Notes: generated by a model from the letters alone, not told the origin. Positions 15,589-25,103 are shown, counted from the first letter of the stretch. The stretch: DNA of 34,802 nt from Cyanobacteria bacterium SIG32 (GCA_015152455.1 SUTY01000009.1:1-34802); one strand, 5' to 3'. A program made the numbers and translations.

Positions 15589-17928
15589 TTAGTCAAATAA
15601 GTCAATTTGCATGAACTTATTTTTATAACTATTTATTGTATTCATTAGCTCTGATAATTCAGCATACTTTGTAGTATGTAGAGTATTAGCGATACTTATA
15701 TCTGCAACAAAACCTATTTCATAAAACTTGTCGTCTCTGTGTTTAATTTTTATCATGCCAGCTTCTTGGAATATTTCAAGCAAAGTTTCAATAACTTCTT
15801 CGGTTACTCCTAAAGCTGATGCACCTCTATGTAATTCAAATTTTCCTTCAAGATTATTTAAACAGTATCTAAGCATGCTAGCGAAAGTTTTTAGAATTTT
15901 TTCTTCGTCAGATTTATAGCATTGATAATTCATATAATGAATTGTTGAAGCACAAACGGTTTGTTTAATTTTATGTAAGACATCCTCATCACAAGGGTAG
16001 TCAAAAAACATTAGAACATCGTTCTTGGTAGCTGTTTGTCTGTTAATGATGTTTTCATAGATGTATTTGTAAGGCTTTAAAGTCTCTTTAAGCTTAATGT
16101 CTTCTACAAAAATAGAAATTCCTAACTTAGAATTTTTAATATAATCATCAACTTGTGAATAAATATTTGTTTTTTTCCTATGGTCATAAATTTTTATTTC
16201 AGATTTTTCTTCTTCATTTAATGCTTCTGAATGAACATCTTTTATTATCAATTGGATATCTGTTGAGCCATTAAATGTATTTAGTTGTGGTGCAAAAGCA
16301 ATGTCAAGCTTGTCACCAGCAATTAATGGGATATCACCTTTTGACCACCACACACAATCCTTTGAACCATTCGGAGTATCAATAATTAATTTTAAATGTT
16401 CTTTTGTTGAACCCATTAATTTTTTTTGTTTAAGTGTCATATTCTTTATTGCAAATGTTGGTGAAGGGTTAGACATGCCAAAAGGTTCAAGCTTATTAAT
16501 TTCTTCAACAAGAGAAATATCAATGTCATCAGCGTTAAGTTCTAAATCTATATCCAATGATGGATTTAGAACCTGTCCATTTAACATCTCATCAACAGTT
16601 TGGTTCAATGCTTTTTTAATATTTTCAAAAGAAGTTTTTTCTTCGCTAAAAGAAAAACCTCCTGCAAGTTTGTGACCACCAAAACCATCTAAATACTCTG
16701 CCAAGTTGGATATTATATCATATAAGTCCAATTCTTTTACACCACGAGCAGAGCATCTATATTGTTTCGATTCTTCATGAAAAGTCATTATAAATGCTGG
16801 TTTATAATATTTTTCAACAAATTTGGAAGCAACAATCCCTACTATTCCGATATGCCAGTCTTTATTAAAAAGTACTATTGCATTATCTCTCATGCCAGAA
16901 GCTTTCCATATTTCGTCGGCTTGTTCAAAAGTTTCATTACAAAGTTCTTGTCGAATCTTGTTATAATTTTCAAGTGTAATTATAGACATTTCGATTTCTT
17001 GTTTATTTTCAGAAGTTAATAATTTAACTGCAGCATCAACAGTATCTAAACGGCCCGATGCATTAATTCTTGGTGCAATTGTAAATGCAACTTGCTCCGA
17101 AGTTAATCCGTTATCAAAGTTCACACCTGCGACATCGAGCATACGCTTTAAGCCATAGTGTTTGCCTGCTGCAATTAGTTCTAAGCCTTTTGCTACAAAA
17201 TATCTATTTTCTCCAACTAAAGGAACTAAGTCTGCTATTGTTCCAACGGTTACAAAAGGTAATAAATCATAACTATAATTTAGTTGGTTATATTTTTCTA
17301 AGATGCCTTGTGCTAGTTTGAATGCTACACCAACGCCGGCAAGAGATGTCATATATTCAATTTGTCTAGTGGTAAGTTTTTCGTCTAAAGCATTCATTGC
17401 TTTTGGATTAATTATTGCATAAGCTTCAGGTAATTCATCAGGTGCTTCGTGGTGATCTGTAATAATAATGTCTTTGCCAAAACTTTTGATAAATTTTACT
17501 TCTTCAAAATTGCTAATACCGTTATCAACAGTAATAATTAGTTTAGGCTTTTTTTGAGCCATAAGCTGAACAAGAGCTTTTGTATTAAGTCCATGCCCTT
17601 CTGTTTCACGATTAGGGATATAAAAATCTACTTCTCCACCAAGATGTTTTAATGTTTTTAGTAGAACAGAAGTTGATGTGACTCCATCAGCATCAAAATC
17701 TCCGTATATTAAAATATTTTCCTTTTCATCAATTGCTTTTGAAATTCTATTTACAGCTTTTTGCATGTCACAAAATGCATTAGGGTGTAATAATGTAATT
17801 TCAAGAGGATGCAAAAAATCTTTTTTTGCATCCTCGGAAGTAAATCCCCTCGCCTCTAAAAGTCTATCAATTAATGACTTTTTATTATCAATATTGGTTT
17901 TTAATACCCATTCCTTTGTACAACGCAT
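15589..17928 (-). CDS. recJ: Single-stranded-DNA-specific 5'-3' exonuclease RecJ
   Basis: RecJ degrades single-stranded DNA from 5' ends during recombination and repair. The 779-aa protein has the DHH phosphoesterase motifs ILIYGDFDADGVTS near residue 76, ITVDNGIS and IITDHHEAPDELP near residue 155, an ASGRLDTVDAAV motif near 290 and the DHHA1 GGHKLAGGFSF near residue 418. A C-terminal domain of about 220 residues follows the OB fold, giving the long form common in Gram-positive bacteria. Its start lies inside ctpA (28-bp overlap); GGAG stands 8 bp before the ATG, and the N-terminal KEWVLK suits the family, so the overlap looks real and translation is probably coupled. Confidence 0.95.
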   Translation of the reverse strand: MRCTKEWVLKTNIDNKKSLIDRLLEARGFTSEDAKKDFLHPLEITLLHPNAFCDMQKAVNRISKAIDEKENILIYGDFDADGVTSTSVLLKTLKHLGGEVDFYIPNRETEGHGLNTKALVQLMAQKKPKLIITVDNGISNFEEVKFIKSFGKDIIITDHHEAPDELPEAYAIINPKAMNALDEKLTTRQIEYMTSLAGVGVAFKLAQGILEKYNQLNYSYDLLPFVTVGTIADLVPLVGENRYFVAKGLELIAAGKHYGLKRMLDVAGVNFDNGLTSEQVAFTIAPRINASGRLDTVDAAVKLLTSENKQEIEMSIITLENYNKIRQELCNETFEQADEIWKASGMRDNAIVLFNKDWHIGIVGIVASKFVEKYYKPAFIMTFHEESKQYRCSARGVKELDLYDIISNLAEYLDGFGGHKLAGGFSFSEEKTSFENIKKALNQTVDEMLNGQVLNPSLDIDLELNADDIDISLVEEINKLEPFGMSNPSPTFAIKNMTLKQKKLMGSTKEHLKLIIDTPNGSKDCVWWSKGDIPLIAGDKLDIAFAPQLNTFNGSTDIQLIIKDVHSEALNEEEKSEIKIYDHRKKTNIYSQVDDYIKNSKLGISIFVEDIKLKETLKPYKYIYENIINRQTATKNDVLMFFDYPCDEDVLHKIKQTVCASTIHYMNYQCYKSDEEKILKTFASMLRYCLNNLEGKFELHRGASALGVTEEVIETLLEIFQEAGMIKIKHRDDKFYEIGFVADISIANTLHTTKYAELSELMNTINSYKNKFMQIDLFD

Positions 17929-19109
17929 GTTATTTGCTCCAGAACTTCAATTGCTTTTTTCAATTGAACATCATCTTTATTTTTTACATTTTCTTCTGTT
18001 AATTCTATCACAACATCAGGGGTAATACCTTTTTTGTTTATATCTTGTCCAGATGGTGTTAAATAGCGTTGTATAGTAATGTTCATACCAGCTTCATCTG
18101 GTAATTTATTTATTTCCTGTACTAAACCTTTACCAAAAGACTGTTCTCCGACTATTGTTGCACGGTGATTATCTTTTAGTGCTCCTGATAAAATTTCACT
18201 AGCAGAAGCGGAGCCTTTGTTAATTAAAATTACGATAGGCTTGTCTGTAACTTGTCCGTAACGAGCTCTTGTAGTACTTTTATATCTATCTCTGTCAACA
18301 GTACTTACAATTGGGCCACCTTTTAAAAGCATATCTGATATGTATATAGCATTCGTTAAAAGTCCACCAGGGTTTGAACGTAAATCTATTATAATACCTT
18401 TTTTGCCTGCGGCATTATTAAACAAGGTTTCCATTTCTGTTGCGGCATTTTTGCTTATAAAAGAACTTAGTCTTATGTATTGGATATCTTCTGGGATAAC
18501 GGTTGTTTCAATAGGCGGTTTACAAGATACGGATTTAACTTCAATTTCATCACGGACTATGCTATAGATCTTATTTGGAACACCTTTGCGTTGGATTAAA
18601 AGATTAACTGTGGTGCCTTTTTCTCCTCTGATTTTATCAGCTGCAGCATCTATGTTAATTCCTTTTGTGCTTTCGCCATTAATCTCAAGAATTTTATCAT
18701 CAGCTAAGAGACCAGCTCGTTCTGCTGGTGAATCCTCGAGGGGAGCAATAATAACAAGCTCTCCATCCCTGAGACCTATTTGTGTTCCGATACCCTTCAA
18801 GGAACCCTTAATAGCCTGTGTTTCTTCGGAGAATTCTTTTGGCGGTAAGAATCTTGTGTAAGGGTCATTTAAGCTTGCAAGCATTGTATCAATTGCAATA
18901 TATGCATCTTCTTGTGTTTTGAGTTTATGATCGTATCTGTATCTCCACTTTGCCCAATCTTGAGAATTGTTAGTTGGGTCGTAAAACTTTTTATTAACAA
19001 TTTTCCACACATCATCATATAATTCTGCAGGTGTTGCTGCTATGCTCAATCCACAAGACATATAGATTGCAGTTATAATTGCTAAGCCTGATTTTATAAA
19101 TCTTTTCAT
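17901..19109 (-). CDS. ctpA: Carboxyl-terminal processing protease (S41 family)
   Basis: CtpA-type serine proteases trim C-termini of exported proteins in the periplasm. The ORF track starts at a GTG at 19118, but AGGAG directly abuts that codon and is 8 bp before the ATG at 19109, so I start the 402-aa protein there: MKRFIKSGLAIITAIYMSCG, a signal peptide ending near SIAA. A PDZ domain (about residues 95-175, IGLRDGELVIIAPLEDSPAE) is followed by the S41 core: DLRSNPGG, the nucleophile serine in KGSASASEIL near residue 300 and the general-base lysine in QSFGKGLVQ near 328. recJ overlaps its last 28 bp. Confidence 0.95.
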   Translation of the reverse strand: MKRFIKSGLAIITAIYMSCGLSIAATPAELYDDVWKIVNKKFYDPTNNSQDWAKWRYRYDHKLKTQEDAYIAIDTMLASLNDPYTRFLPPKEFSEETQAIKGSLKGIGTQIGLRDGELVIIAPLEDSPAERAGLLADDKILEINGESTKGINIDAAADKIRGEKGTTVNLLIQRKGVPNKIYSIVRDEIEVKSVSCKPPIETTVIPEDIQYIRLSSFISKNAATEMETLFNNAAGKKGIIIDLRSNPGGLLTNAIYISDMLLKGGPIVSTVDRDRYKSTTRARYGQVTDKPIVILINKGSASASEILSGALKDNHRATIVGEQSFGKGLVQEINKLPDEAGMNITIQRYLTPSGQDINKKGITPDVVIELTEENVKNKDDVQLKKAIEVLEQITCVVQRNGY

Positions 19110-19204
19110 TAAAAACACTCCTATTTTATAATATAGTACACAATTAGTTACAATTTAGTCAAATATTGGCAAAAAATTTTTTTTGGTGCATTAATGAGAA
19201 TATA

Positions 19205-20710
19205 ATGAAAATAAATTCTTTAATTACAAATCCTTTCAGCAAAGAAAATTCTTGTAAAACGCCAAGTTTTAAAAAGGCGGATTTTTTTGTACCTATTAAG
19301 CAAATCAATGGAATGGTTTGTGGCTGTTGTGGAAAAAAGGTTTTAAGTGTTGATACATTAGTTAAAGCACAAACCCCACTTGGAAAGCCACTTGGGTATA
19401 TTATAGAAAAAGGTGGTATGGATTTCGTTAAAAAAAGATTTCCAGCAATCTGGGATATTTTGGAAAGTTTTGCGCAGAAGTATCCTAAAAATAATCTTGA
19501 TGAAATTGTTGAAATTAGTGAAAATTACTCTCGTTTGAAATACAGCGTCGCTGAGGAGGTAGGTTTATTAGAAATAAAAGATGAGTCCAAAGAACGCATT
19601 GATGCAGATAGGCGTATTGGTAGATTTTTCTATGACATGATAGATCACGGACGAGCTATTATGAAAGGTTCTTCTACTGTAATGAAAGCTATGTTACCAC
19701 TAAAGCCTTTTTTGACTGGAACTAAGAAAGAAGTTTTTGAACAATTTGAAATTTATGCAAGAAAATATCCCAAAAAGAGACTCTCTGAGATTGTTAAATT
19801 AGATGAAGTTCGTAAATTTCATGAAGCAAAAAATATTTTGCAACGAGCAGCTACTCGTGAAAAAATGGATTACCATTTTGATAATATACGTTTAATGGTT
19901 AAAAAGAAAAATCCAGCTGCCGTCGAACAGTTTGATGAATTAAAACGCACAGTAATAGAAATGTTTAGAACAGAAAAAGATCCAGCAGCACGTTTATCTG
20001 TTGCAAAGGATATGTATAGCGAGGCATTGAGTACAAATAAATGTGAAAAACTTATACCTGCAGTAATGCAAGAATTGGAACAACTTCCAGAAACATTTGT
20101 TACTCTTGACTCATTCTTTGCATCTGCGGCTATTCACAAAGCTAATGATTCAGTTCTCTTATCTTTGTTGTTTAGTCCTATACTAGCAACTGAAGAACAT
20201 GTTGTTGCTGTCTCTCAAAATGGAACTGATAGAGTTGAAAATAAAATAGTATTGTGTCGTGAGTGTAATGCTTTTAGATATAGTAAGCCATATTCTCAAT
20301 TTATAGCTTATCATCCTGATATGCCAGAAAATTTGCAAAAGCAAATAGACTTAGTTGTTGAAGAACATATAAAAGGTAACTTGCCAGAGAATTTGAGATT
20401 TTATCCTGTAAAAATTGCAAAAACTTTGAAAGATTCCTCAAAGGGCAAGATTAATTTGAATATAGATAAATATTGTGAGTATGAAATAGCAAAATCGGTA
20501 CCTCTTTTGAAAAAATATAGAGAAGAAATTAAAGAATTACGAGAAAAAAGAGATAAAAAGATTGCGTATACCGTAAAAAACAATAAAATTAGTACTTATA
20601 TGAAAAAAAGTCTATCCGAATTGAATGAAAAAATTATAGATTTAAAAGACAAAATCTTTTTGGAAGAGAATATTCAAAGCAGAATAAAAGACTATTATAA
20701 AGATAAATAG
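19205..20710 (+). CDS. HNH-like zinc-cysteine protein of unknown role
   Basis: The ORF track starts at a TTG at 19166; the ATG at 19205 with GAGA upstream gives a more credible 501-aa protein, MKINSLITNPFSKENSCKTP. Near residue 40 is a CGCCGKK cysteine pair. Residues about 335-360 read EEHVVAVSQNGTDRVENKIVLCRECNAFR, matching the order His, Asn, CxxCN of HNH nucleases and their relatives. The CxxC near 40 could complete a zinc site. The remainder is helical and highly charged, with a coiled-coil C-terminus. There is no signal peptide or phage context. It could be a nuclease, or an HNH fold reused for binding; I cannot decide. It converges on speB with a 3-bp gap. Confidence 0.65.
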   Translation: MKINSLITNPFSKENSCKTPSFKKADFFVPIKQINGMVCGCCGKKVLSVDTLVKAQTPLGKPLGYIIEKGGMDFVKKRFPAIWDILESFAQKYPKNNLDEIVEISENYSRLKYSVAEEVGLLEIKDESKERIDADRRIGRFFYDMIDHGRAIMKGSSTVMKAMLPLKPFLTGTKKEVFEQFEIYARKYPKKRLSEIVKLDEVRKFHEAKNILQRAATREKMDYHFDNIRLMVKKKNPAAVEQFDELKRTVIEMFRTEKDPAARLSVAKDMYSEALSTNKCEKLIPAVMQELEQLPETFVTLDSFFASAAIHKANDSVLLSLLFSPILATEEHVVAVSQNGTDRVENKIVLCRECNAFRYSKPYSQFIAYHPDMPENLQKQIDLVVEEHIKGNLPENLRFYPVKIAKTLKDSSKGKINLNIDKYCEYEIAKSVPLLKKYREEIKELREKRDKKIAYTVKNNKISTYMKKSLSELNEKIIDLKDKIFLEENIQSRIKDYYKDK

Positions 20711-20713
20711 ATC

Positions 20714-21550
20714 TTACATAGCCATCAATAGTTCACGGATAACTTTTGTCGCTACAGCAGTAGAAGCACCACTTGAGTCATAATCAGGTGCTAGTTCTAC
20801 AACATCAGCTCCCACTATATTGAATTTTGATAAATATTTAAACCAATCAACTAATTCTTTAAAATCAAGCCCTCCAACTTCAGGAGTACCGGTTCCTGGC
20901 ATGATTGAAGTATCTAAAACATCTAAGTCGACAGTTACAAAAATTGGTTTATCCTTGAAACAATCAAGCTCGTGATGCTCTTTAATCAATGTGTTATGCT
21001 TCTTCATTAACTCAAATTCTTCTTTCATACCTGAACGAATACCGATTTGCTTAAGATTTTCAAATCCAACAATATTTGCAGAATGACGAATTACTGCTGA
21101 ATGAGAAAGAGGCTCTCCGATGTATTCTTCTCTTAAATCTGTATGGGCATCAAAATGCACAATCGCTAAATCGTTATAGAATTCGCTAACAGCTTTAATT
21201 TCAGGTAATGTTACCAAATGCTCTCCACCAATTCCAAAAACTCTTTTACCGTCTTTATAAATTTGTCTAACATTTTCTTCTATAACATCTAAAGATTTTT
21301 TAGTATTTCCAAGCGGAAACTCTAAATCGCCAACATCGTGGAAGTTACAATCCTCTAAGTGTTTATCAAAATATGGAGAATATTCTTCTAGCCCCCAGCT
21401 TGCAAGGCGTATTTGCTCAGGAGCAAATCTTGAACCGGGACGATATGAAACTGTACCGTCAAAAGGCATTCCAAGCATTACAATATCTGATGAGTTGTAA
21501 TCTTCATTTTGCCCCATCCAATTTCTATCCAAAAAAGGTCCTTTAAGCAT
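20714..21550 (-). CDS. speB: Agmatinase / ureohydrolase family protein
   Basis: Ureohydrolases split urea from guanidino compounds using a two-manganese centre. The 278-aa protein shows the metal ligands of the family: GGEHLVTLPE (His) near residue 106, HFDAHTDLREEY near residue 132, the substrate loop HSAVIRH, and VTVDLDVLDTSIMPGTGTPEVGG near residue 208. Agmatinase, making putrescine for polyamine synthesis, is the most likely activity given length and motifs, but related ureohydrolases with other substrates share these motifs. AAGGAG precedes the ATG. It is transcribed away from the glucan phosphorylase homologue across a 268-bp gap. Confidence 0.88.
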   Translation of the reverse strand: MLKGPFLDRNWMGQNEDYNSSDIVMLGMPFDGTVSYRPGSRFAPEQIRLASWGLEEYSPYFDKHLEDCNFHDVGDLEFPLGNTKKSLDVIEENVRQIYKDGKRVFGIGGEHLVTLPEIKAVSEFYNDLAIVHFDAHTDLREEYIGEPLSHSAVIRHSANIVGFENLKQIGIRSGMKEEFELMKKHNTLIKEHHELDCFKDKPIFVTVDLDVLDTSIMPGTGTPEVGGLDFKELVDWFKYLSKFNIVGADVVELAPDYDSSGASTAVATKVIRELLMAM

Positions 21551-21686
21551 GATATTTCTCCTTTAATTTCTGTTTTAATATTATATTATAAATAAAACCA
21601 TATATTTGATAATTATTTAGAACTAATCCTAAAGTATTATTTCTTAATATATTTTAACAACATGAAAGAATATTAATTCTATTGAA

Positions 21687-21714
21687 TTGTAAGCCAAGCT
21701 TATACTCATATAAT
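21687..21714 (+). promoter_or_regulatory. Promoter of the GT35 gene
   Basis: TTGTAA, 16 bp and TATAAT on the plus strand predict a start near 21721 and a 5' leader of about 98 nt before the ATG at 21819. The leader contains no obvious riboswitch. Confidence 0.6.
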
Positions 21715-21818
21715 AGTATTTTTGTATATAAATATTGATTAAAAATTATTTTATTGGTATATTTTTATTGGGCCCTAATAGTCCTTTAGTAGTACACATT
21801 AAAAGAGAGTTTAAAATT

Positions 21819-23510
21819 ATGACATTACCAAACGTAGCGTATTTCTCAATGGAAATTGCAATGGATCAGTCACTTAGCACTTATTCAGGTGGTTTAGGAT
21901 TTTTGGCTGGATCTCACATGCTTTCTGCAGGTTATTTACAAATGCCAATGGTTGGCGTAACAATGTTGTGGTCTTATGGTTACTATGATCAACGAATAGA
22001 TCAATCAGGTAACGTAGAAGTTGCATACATAAGAAAGTATTATGATTATTTAGAAGACACAGGAATTGTTGTTGACGTAGATACTTTTGGAGAAAGAGTT
22101 AAAGTAAAAGCATTTAAAGTTAATCCTGAATTGTTTGGCACTTGTCCTGTTTATTTATTGACAACAGACATTGATGGTAACAGCGATTGGGCAAAAAGCA
22201 TTTCTCATAGGTTATATGATGGCAATGAAAAAATAAGAATCGCACAAGAAACAATTCTTGGTATCGCTGGTGTCCGAGTATTGCAGGCAGCTGGATATAA
22301 ATTTGATGTTGTTCATATGAATGAAGGTCATGCACTTCCTGCAGCATTTGAACTCTTAAGACAATATAACGGAAACTTACAAGAAGTAAGATCAAAAACT
22401 GTATTCACAACTCACACTCCAGTTGCGGCTGGTAATGAAGTTCACTGGGTTGACACTTTACTTGAAGGCGGCTTCTTTGCTGGTGCTAGTCGTGAAACAG
22501 CAATTCAATTGGGCGGAGAAAATTTCTCGCTTACTGTTGCAGCATTAAGAATGTCAAGAATTGCAAACGCAGTATCACAATTACACGGTCTTGTTGCTAA
22601 CAAAATGTGGGAATGGGTTGAAGATAGATGCCCAATTAGAGCAATTACTAACGCTGTAAACTTACATTACTGGCAAGATAAACGTATGAATGGTGATAAA
22701 TCATTTGATGAATTATTATCAGCAAAACGTGAAATGAAAGAAGAATTATTTAGATACATTGCCAATGTTGCAGGCAAGAGATTTAATCCTGATGTATTAA
22801 CAATCACTTGGGCTAGAAGATTTGCGGATTACAAACGTGCTTGGTTAATCTTAATGGACAAGGATAGAATCCAAAAATTATTAGATGAAAATAAGGTTCA
22901 AATAATTTTTGCTGGTAAATTCCACCCAGATGATGTTATGGGTAAAGAAATGTTCAATAAATTATTGAACCGTTCTCATTCATTGAAAAATGTAGTTGTG
23001 CTTCCTGGATACGAACTACAACTTTCAGGTATGCTAAAACGTGGTTCAGATATTTGGTTGAACACTCCACTAAGACCATTCGAAGCTTCAGGTACTTCAG
23101 GTATGTCAGCTAACATGAACGGAGCTCTTCACTTATCAATCTTTGACGGTTGGACTGTTGAGGGTACTTTCCACGGTATCAATGGTTATACTGTTGAATA
23201 CGAAGGTCTTGATGATGATATGCCTTGGGAAGAAAGACACTGGAAAGATCATGAATGTGTAATGGATATCATTGAAAATCAAATTATCCCTACTTACTAT
23301 AAAAATAAAGAAGAATGGGGCAGATTGATGAGACAAGCAATCAGAACAGCTGAAGCTTACTTCAATTCTGACAGAATGGTAATTGAATACTACAATAGAT
23401 TGTATGAACCAATCGCTCACGATGATTGCTCAGCTGGTGAAAAGAAAAAAGAAATGAACATTTCTGAAACACCAACATTCGATGCTTGGACATATTCAAA
23501 TATTAAATAG
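21819..23510 (+). CDS. GT35 alpha-glucan phosphorylase homologue lacking the PLP lysine
   Basis: The ORF track uses a TTG at 21735; the ATG at 21819 with AGAGAG upstream fits the family start (MTLPNVAYFSMEIAMDQSL) and gives 563 aa. Members of this short GT35 branch usually release glucose 1-phosphate from glycogen or maltodextrin. Motifs kept: STYSGGLGFLAGSH, HMNEGHA, THTPVAAGNE, the phosphate-contact region ARRFADYKRAW, and RPFEASGTSGM near residue 424. In known phosphorylases that last motif continues with the lysine that holds pyridoxal phosphate (GMK). Here codon 430 is TCA, serine. The enzyme may not bind PLP covalently, so activity is uncertain. A terminator follows. Confidence 0.85.
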   Translation: MTLPNVAYFSMEIAMDQSLSTYSGGLGFLAGSHMLSAGYLQMPMVGVTMLWSYGYYDQRIDQSGNVEVAYIRKYYDYLEDTGIVVDVDTFGERVKVKAFKVNPELFGTCPVYLLTTDIDGNSDWAKSISHRLYDGNEKIRIAQETILGIAGVRVLQAAGYKFDVVHMNEGHALPAAFELLRQYNGNLQEVRSKTVFTTHTPVAAGNEVHWVDTLLEGGFFAGASRETAIQLGGENFSLTVAALRMSRIANAVSQLHGLVANKMWEWVEDRCPIRAITNAVNLHYWQDKRMNGDKSFDELLSAKREMKEELFRYIANVAGKRFNPDVLTITWARRFADYKRAWLILMDKDRIQKLLDENKVQIIFAGKFHPDDVMGKEMFNKLLNRSHSLKNVVVLPGYELQLSGMLKRGSDIWLNTPLRPFEASGTSGMSANMNGALHLSIFDGWTVEGTFHGINGYTVEYEGLDDDMPWEERHWKDHECVMDIIENQIIPTYYKNKEEWGRLMRQAIRTAEAYFNSDRMVIEYYNRLYEPIAHDDCSAGEKKKEMNISETPTFDAWTYSNIK

Positions 23511-23528
23511 ATATAGTATTTGTATAAT

Positions 23529-23562
23529 AAAAAAGATGAGATGAGAATCTCATCTTTTTTTT
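23529..23562 (+). terminator. Terminator after the GT35 gene
   Basis: A 14-bp stem (AAAAAAGATGAGAT / ATCTCATCTTTTTT) with a GAGA tetraloop is followed by a T run, 18 bp after the stop codon. Confidence 0.9.
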
Positions 23563-23577
23563 ATTAAATTTTGCATT

Positions 23578-23640
23578 GACCACATGGTCTATTCTTTTTG
23601 AGAAAGTTCAACCCTTTGGTCGATGTCTACTCTATATAAT
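23578..23640 (+). promoter_or_regulatory. Probable promoter and activator site of the flagellar operon
   Basis: TATAAT at 23635-23640 has no recognisable -35 at 16-18 bp. The inverted repeat GACCA-CA-TGGTC (23578-23589) is centred about 63 bp upstream of the predicted start, where class I activators bind. A weaker ACC-N4-GGT lies in the -35 position. The operon leader is about 90 nt. Activator control is inference. Confidence 0.4.
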
Positions 23641-23736
23641 GTATATTAAACTACTATTGTAGACTAAGGTGGGGTGGATTATATCCTCATCAAATAAAGA
23701 CTTGGTAGGTAGTATAAAATAGAGGAGAGCAGGAAG

Positions 23737-24288
23737 GTGCAGCTTTCGAGCTTAAACGTAACTTTACAACGTATAAGTACGATTGAAAATCAAATTCAAT
23801 CGATTAATTCGTTTGCTCAAAAACCAAACACAGATTTTCAAAAAATACTTAATGCTAAGGTTGAAAATAAGGCTAATCCAACTAATGTTTCACGAGCAGA
23901 AATTGATAATTTAATTAGTAAATATGCTGATAAAAATGGCTTAGATGAAGATTTTGTAAAGGCTGTTATAAATCAAGAATCTGGCTTTAATCCAAATGCG
24001 ACTTCTCATTGTGGCGCAATGGGACTTATGCAATTGATGCCTTCCACTGCACAAGGATTGGGTGTTACAAATGCGTATGATGCTGAGCAAAACATTGAAG
24101 GAGGAACAAAATATCTTAAAGGATTAATGGATAGATTCGGTAATGACAAACAGTTAGCATTGGCTGCTTATAATGCTGGCCCAAATGCTGTAAAAAAATA
24201 TGGGGGAATTCCTCCTTATGCTGAAACACAGAATTATGTAAAAAAAGTTTTGAGTAAATATGACACATATAAAGGAGCGGGTGTATGA
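23737..24288 (+). CDS. SLT-type lytic transglycosylase of the flagellar operon
   Basis: The 183-aa protein starts with GTG after GGAGAG/GGAAG. Residues about 55-175 are an SLT domain: FVKAVINQESGFNPNA (catalytic Glu), CGAMGLMQLMPSTAQGLGV, IEGGTKYLKGLM and LALAAYNAGPNAV. The N-terminal 50 residues (LQRISTIENQIQSINSF, DFQKIL) resemble those of other flagellum-linked transglycosylases and lack a Sec signal, which fits export through the flagellar type III apparatus, as FlgJ is. It likely opens peptidoglycan for the rod, the job done by the C-terminal domain of enterobacterial FlgJ and missing from the short FlgJ here. Its stop overlaps the flgF start (ATGA). Confidence 0.9.
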   Translation: MQLSSLNVTLQRISTIENQIQSINSFAQKPNTDFQKILNAKVENKANPTNVSRAEIDNLISKYADKNGLDEDFVKAVINQESGFNPNATSHCGAMGLMQLMPSTAQGLGVTNAYDAEQNIEGGTKYLKGLMDRFGNDKQLALAAYNAGPNAVKKYGGIPPYAETQNYVKKVLSKYDTYKGAGV

Positions 24289-25103
24289 TAGTTAGAGGCT
24301 TAGAATCAGCAGCTAAGGGCATGGTCGCTCTTATGGATATGAATGATAGAATTGCTAATAATTTAGCAAATGTGAATACTGTTGGTTTTAAAAAAGGTGA
24401 ATTGCGTTTTAAAGATGTTATGGAGTCTGCGGTATATTCTCAAGAGGGATCTATTTTGAGAAATGATACTTCAAGATATTTGGGAACTGTAAGTATGGGT
24501 TCACAAGCCCTAAATTATGTGCACGATTTTTCGCAAGGTGCACTAGAAAAAACTACAAGCCCTTATGATGTAGCAATTGAGGGTGATGGTTTCTTCAAAA
24601 TTCAAGATTTAGAGGGCAAGGTATCTTATACTAGAAATGGTTCTTTCTGTGTTAATTCAGACGATTATTTGGTTACAAAGCAGGGTGAATTTGTTCTTGA
24701 CGTTAACAATCGTAGAATTAGAATGATTCCTGAAGATTGGGATCCTGAATTAATGCGTGACAGAATGGAAATTATAATTGGTGAAAGCGGTATGATTGAA
24801 ATGAACTCGTATACTCAAAAAATTCCAATGCAAACAATTGGTGTTTTTGATTTTTCTGACAAAGAAGATTTGTTTGAGATTGGAGATACTAAATTTGTAC
24901 CAATGAGTGCGGATAATAGAGAATTGAGAGCCGAAAAATTTAGTATTCAGCAAAATATGTTGGAGCTTTCAAATTCAAACGTAATTAAGGAAATGATTAA
25001 TACAATTCAAACTTCAAGAAATTATGAATCGCTTACAAAAGTTGTAAGTACAAACAATGAGCTACTAAGGACAGCAGTGTCTGTAGGTAGAATAGGACAA
25101 TAA
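24285..25103 (+). CDS. flgF: Flagellar basal-body rod protein (FlgF-type)
   Basis: FlgF and FlgG are the rod proteins that carry rotation from the motor to the hook. The 272-aa protein has the shared rod/hook N-terminal block MIVRGLESAAKGMVALMDMN followed by NNLANVNTVGFKK, a central D1-like region (VAIEGDGFFKIQD, YTRNGSF) and the C-terminal helix (LELSNSNVIKEMINTIQTSRNYES). It is placed before flgG as in most flagellar operons and differs enough from FlgG to be FlgF. Its ATG overlaps the transglycosylase stop by 4 bp, so translation is coupled. Confidence 0.88.
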   Translation: MIVRGLESAAKGMVALMDMNDRIANNLANVNTVGFKKGELRFKDVMESAVYSQEGSILRNDTSRYLGTVSMGSQALNYVHDFSQGALEKTTSPYDVAIEGDGFFKIQDLEGKVSYTRNGSFCVNSDDYLVTKQGEFVLDVNNRRIRMIPEDWDPELMRDRMEIIIGESGMIEMNSYTQKIPMQTIGVFDFSDKEDLFEIGDTKFVPMSADNRELRAEKFSIQQNMLELSNSNVIKEMINTIQTSRNYESLTKVVSTNNELLRTAVSVGRIGQ

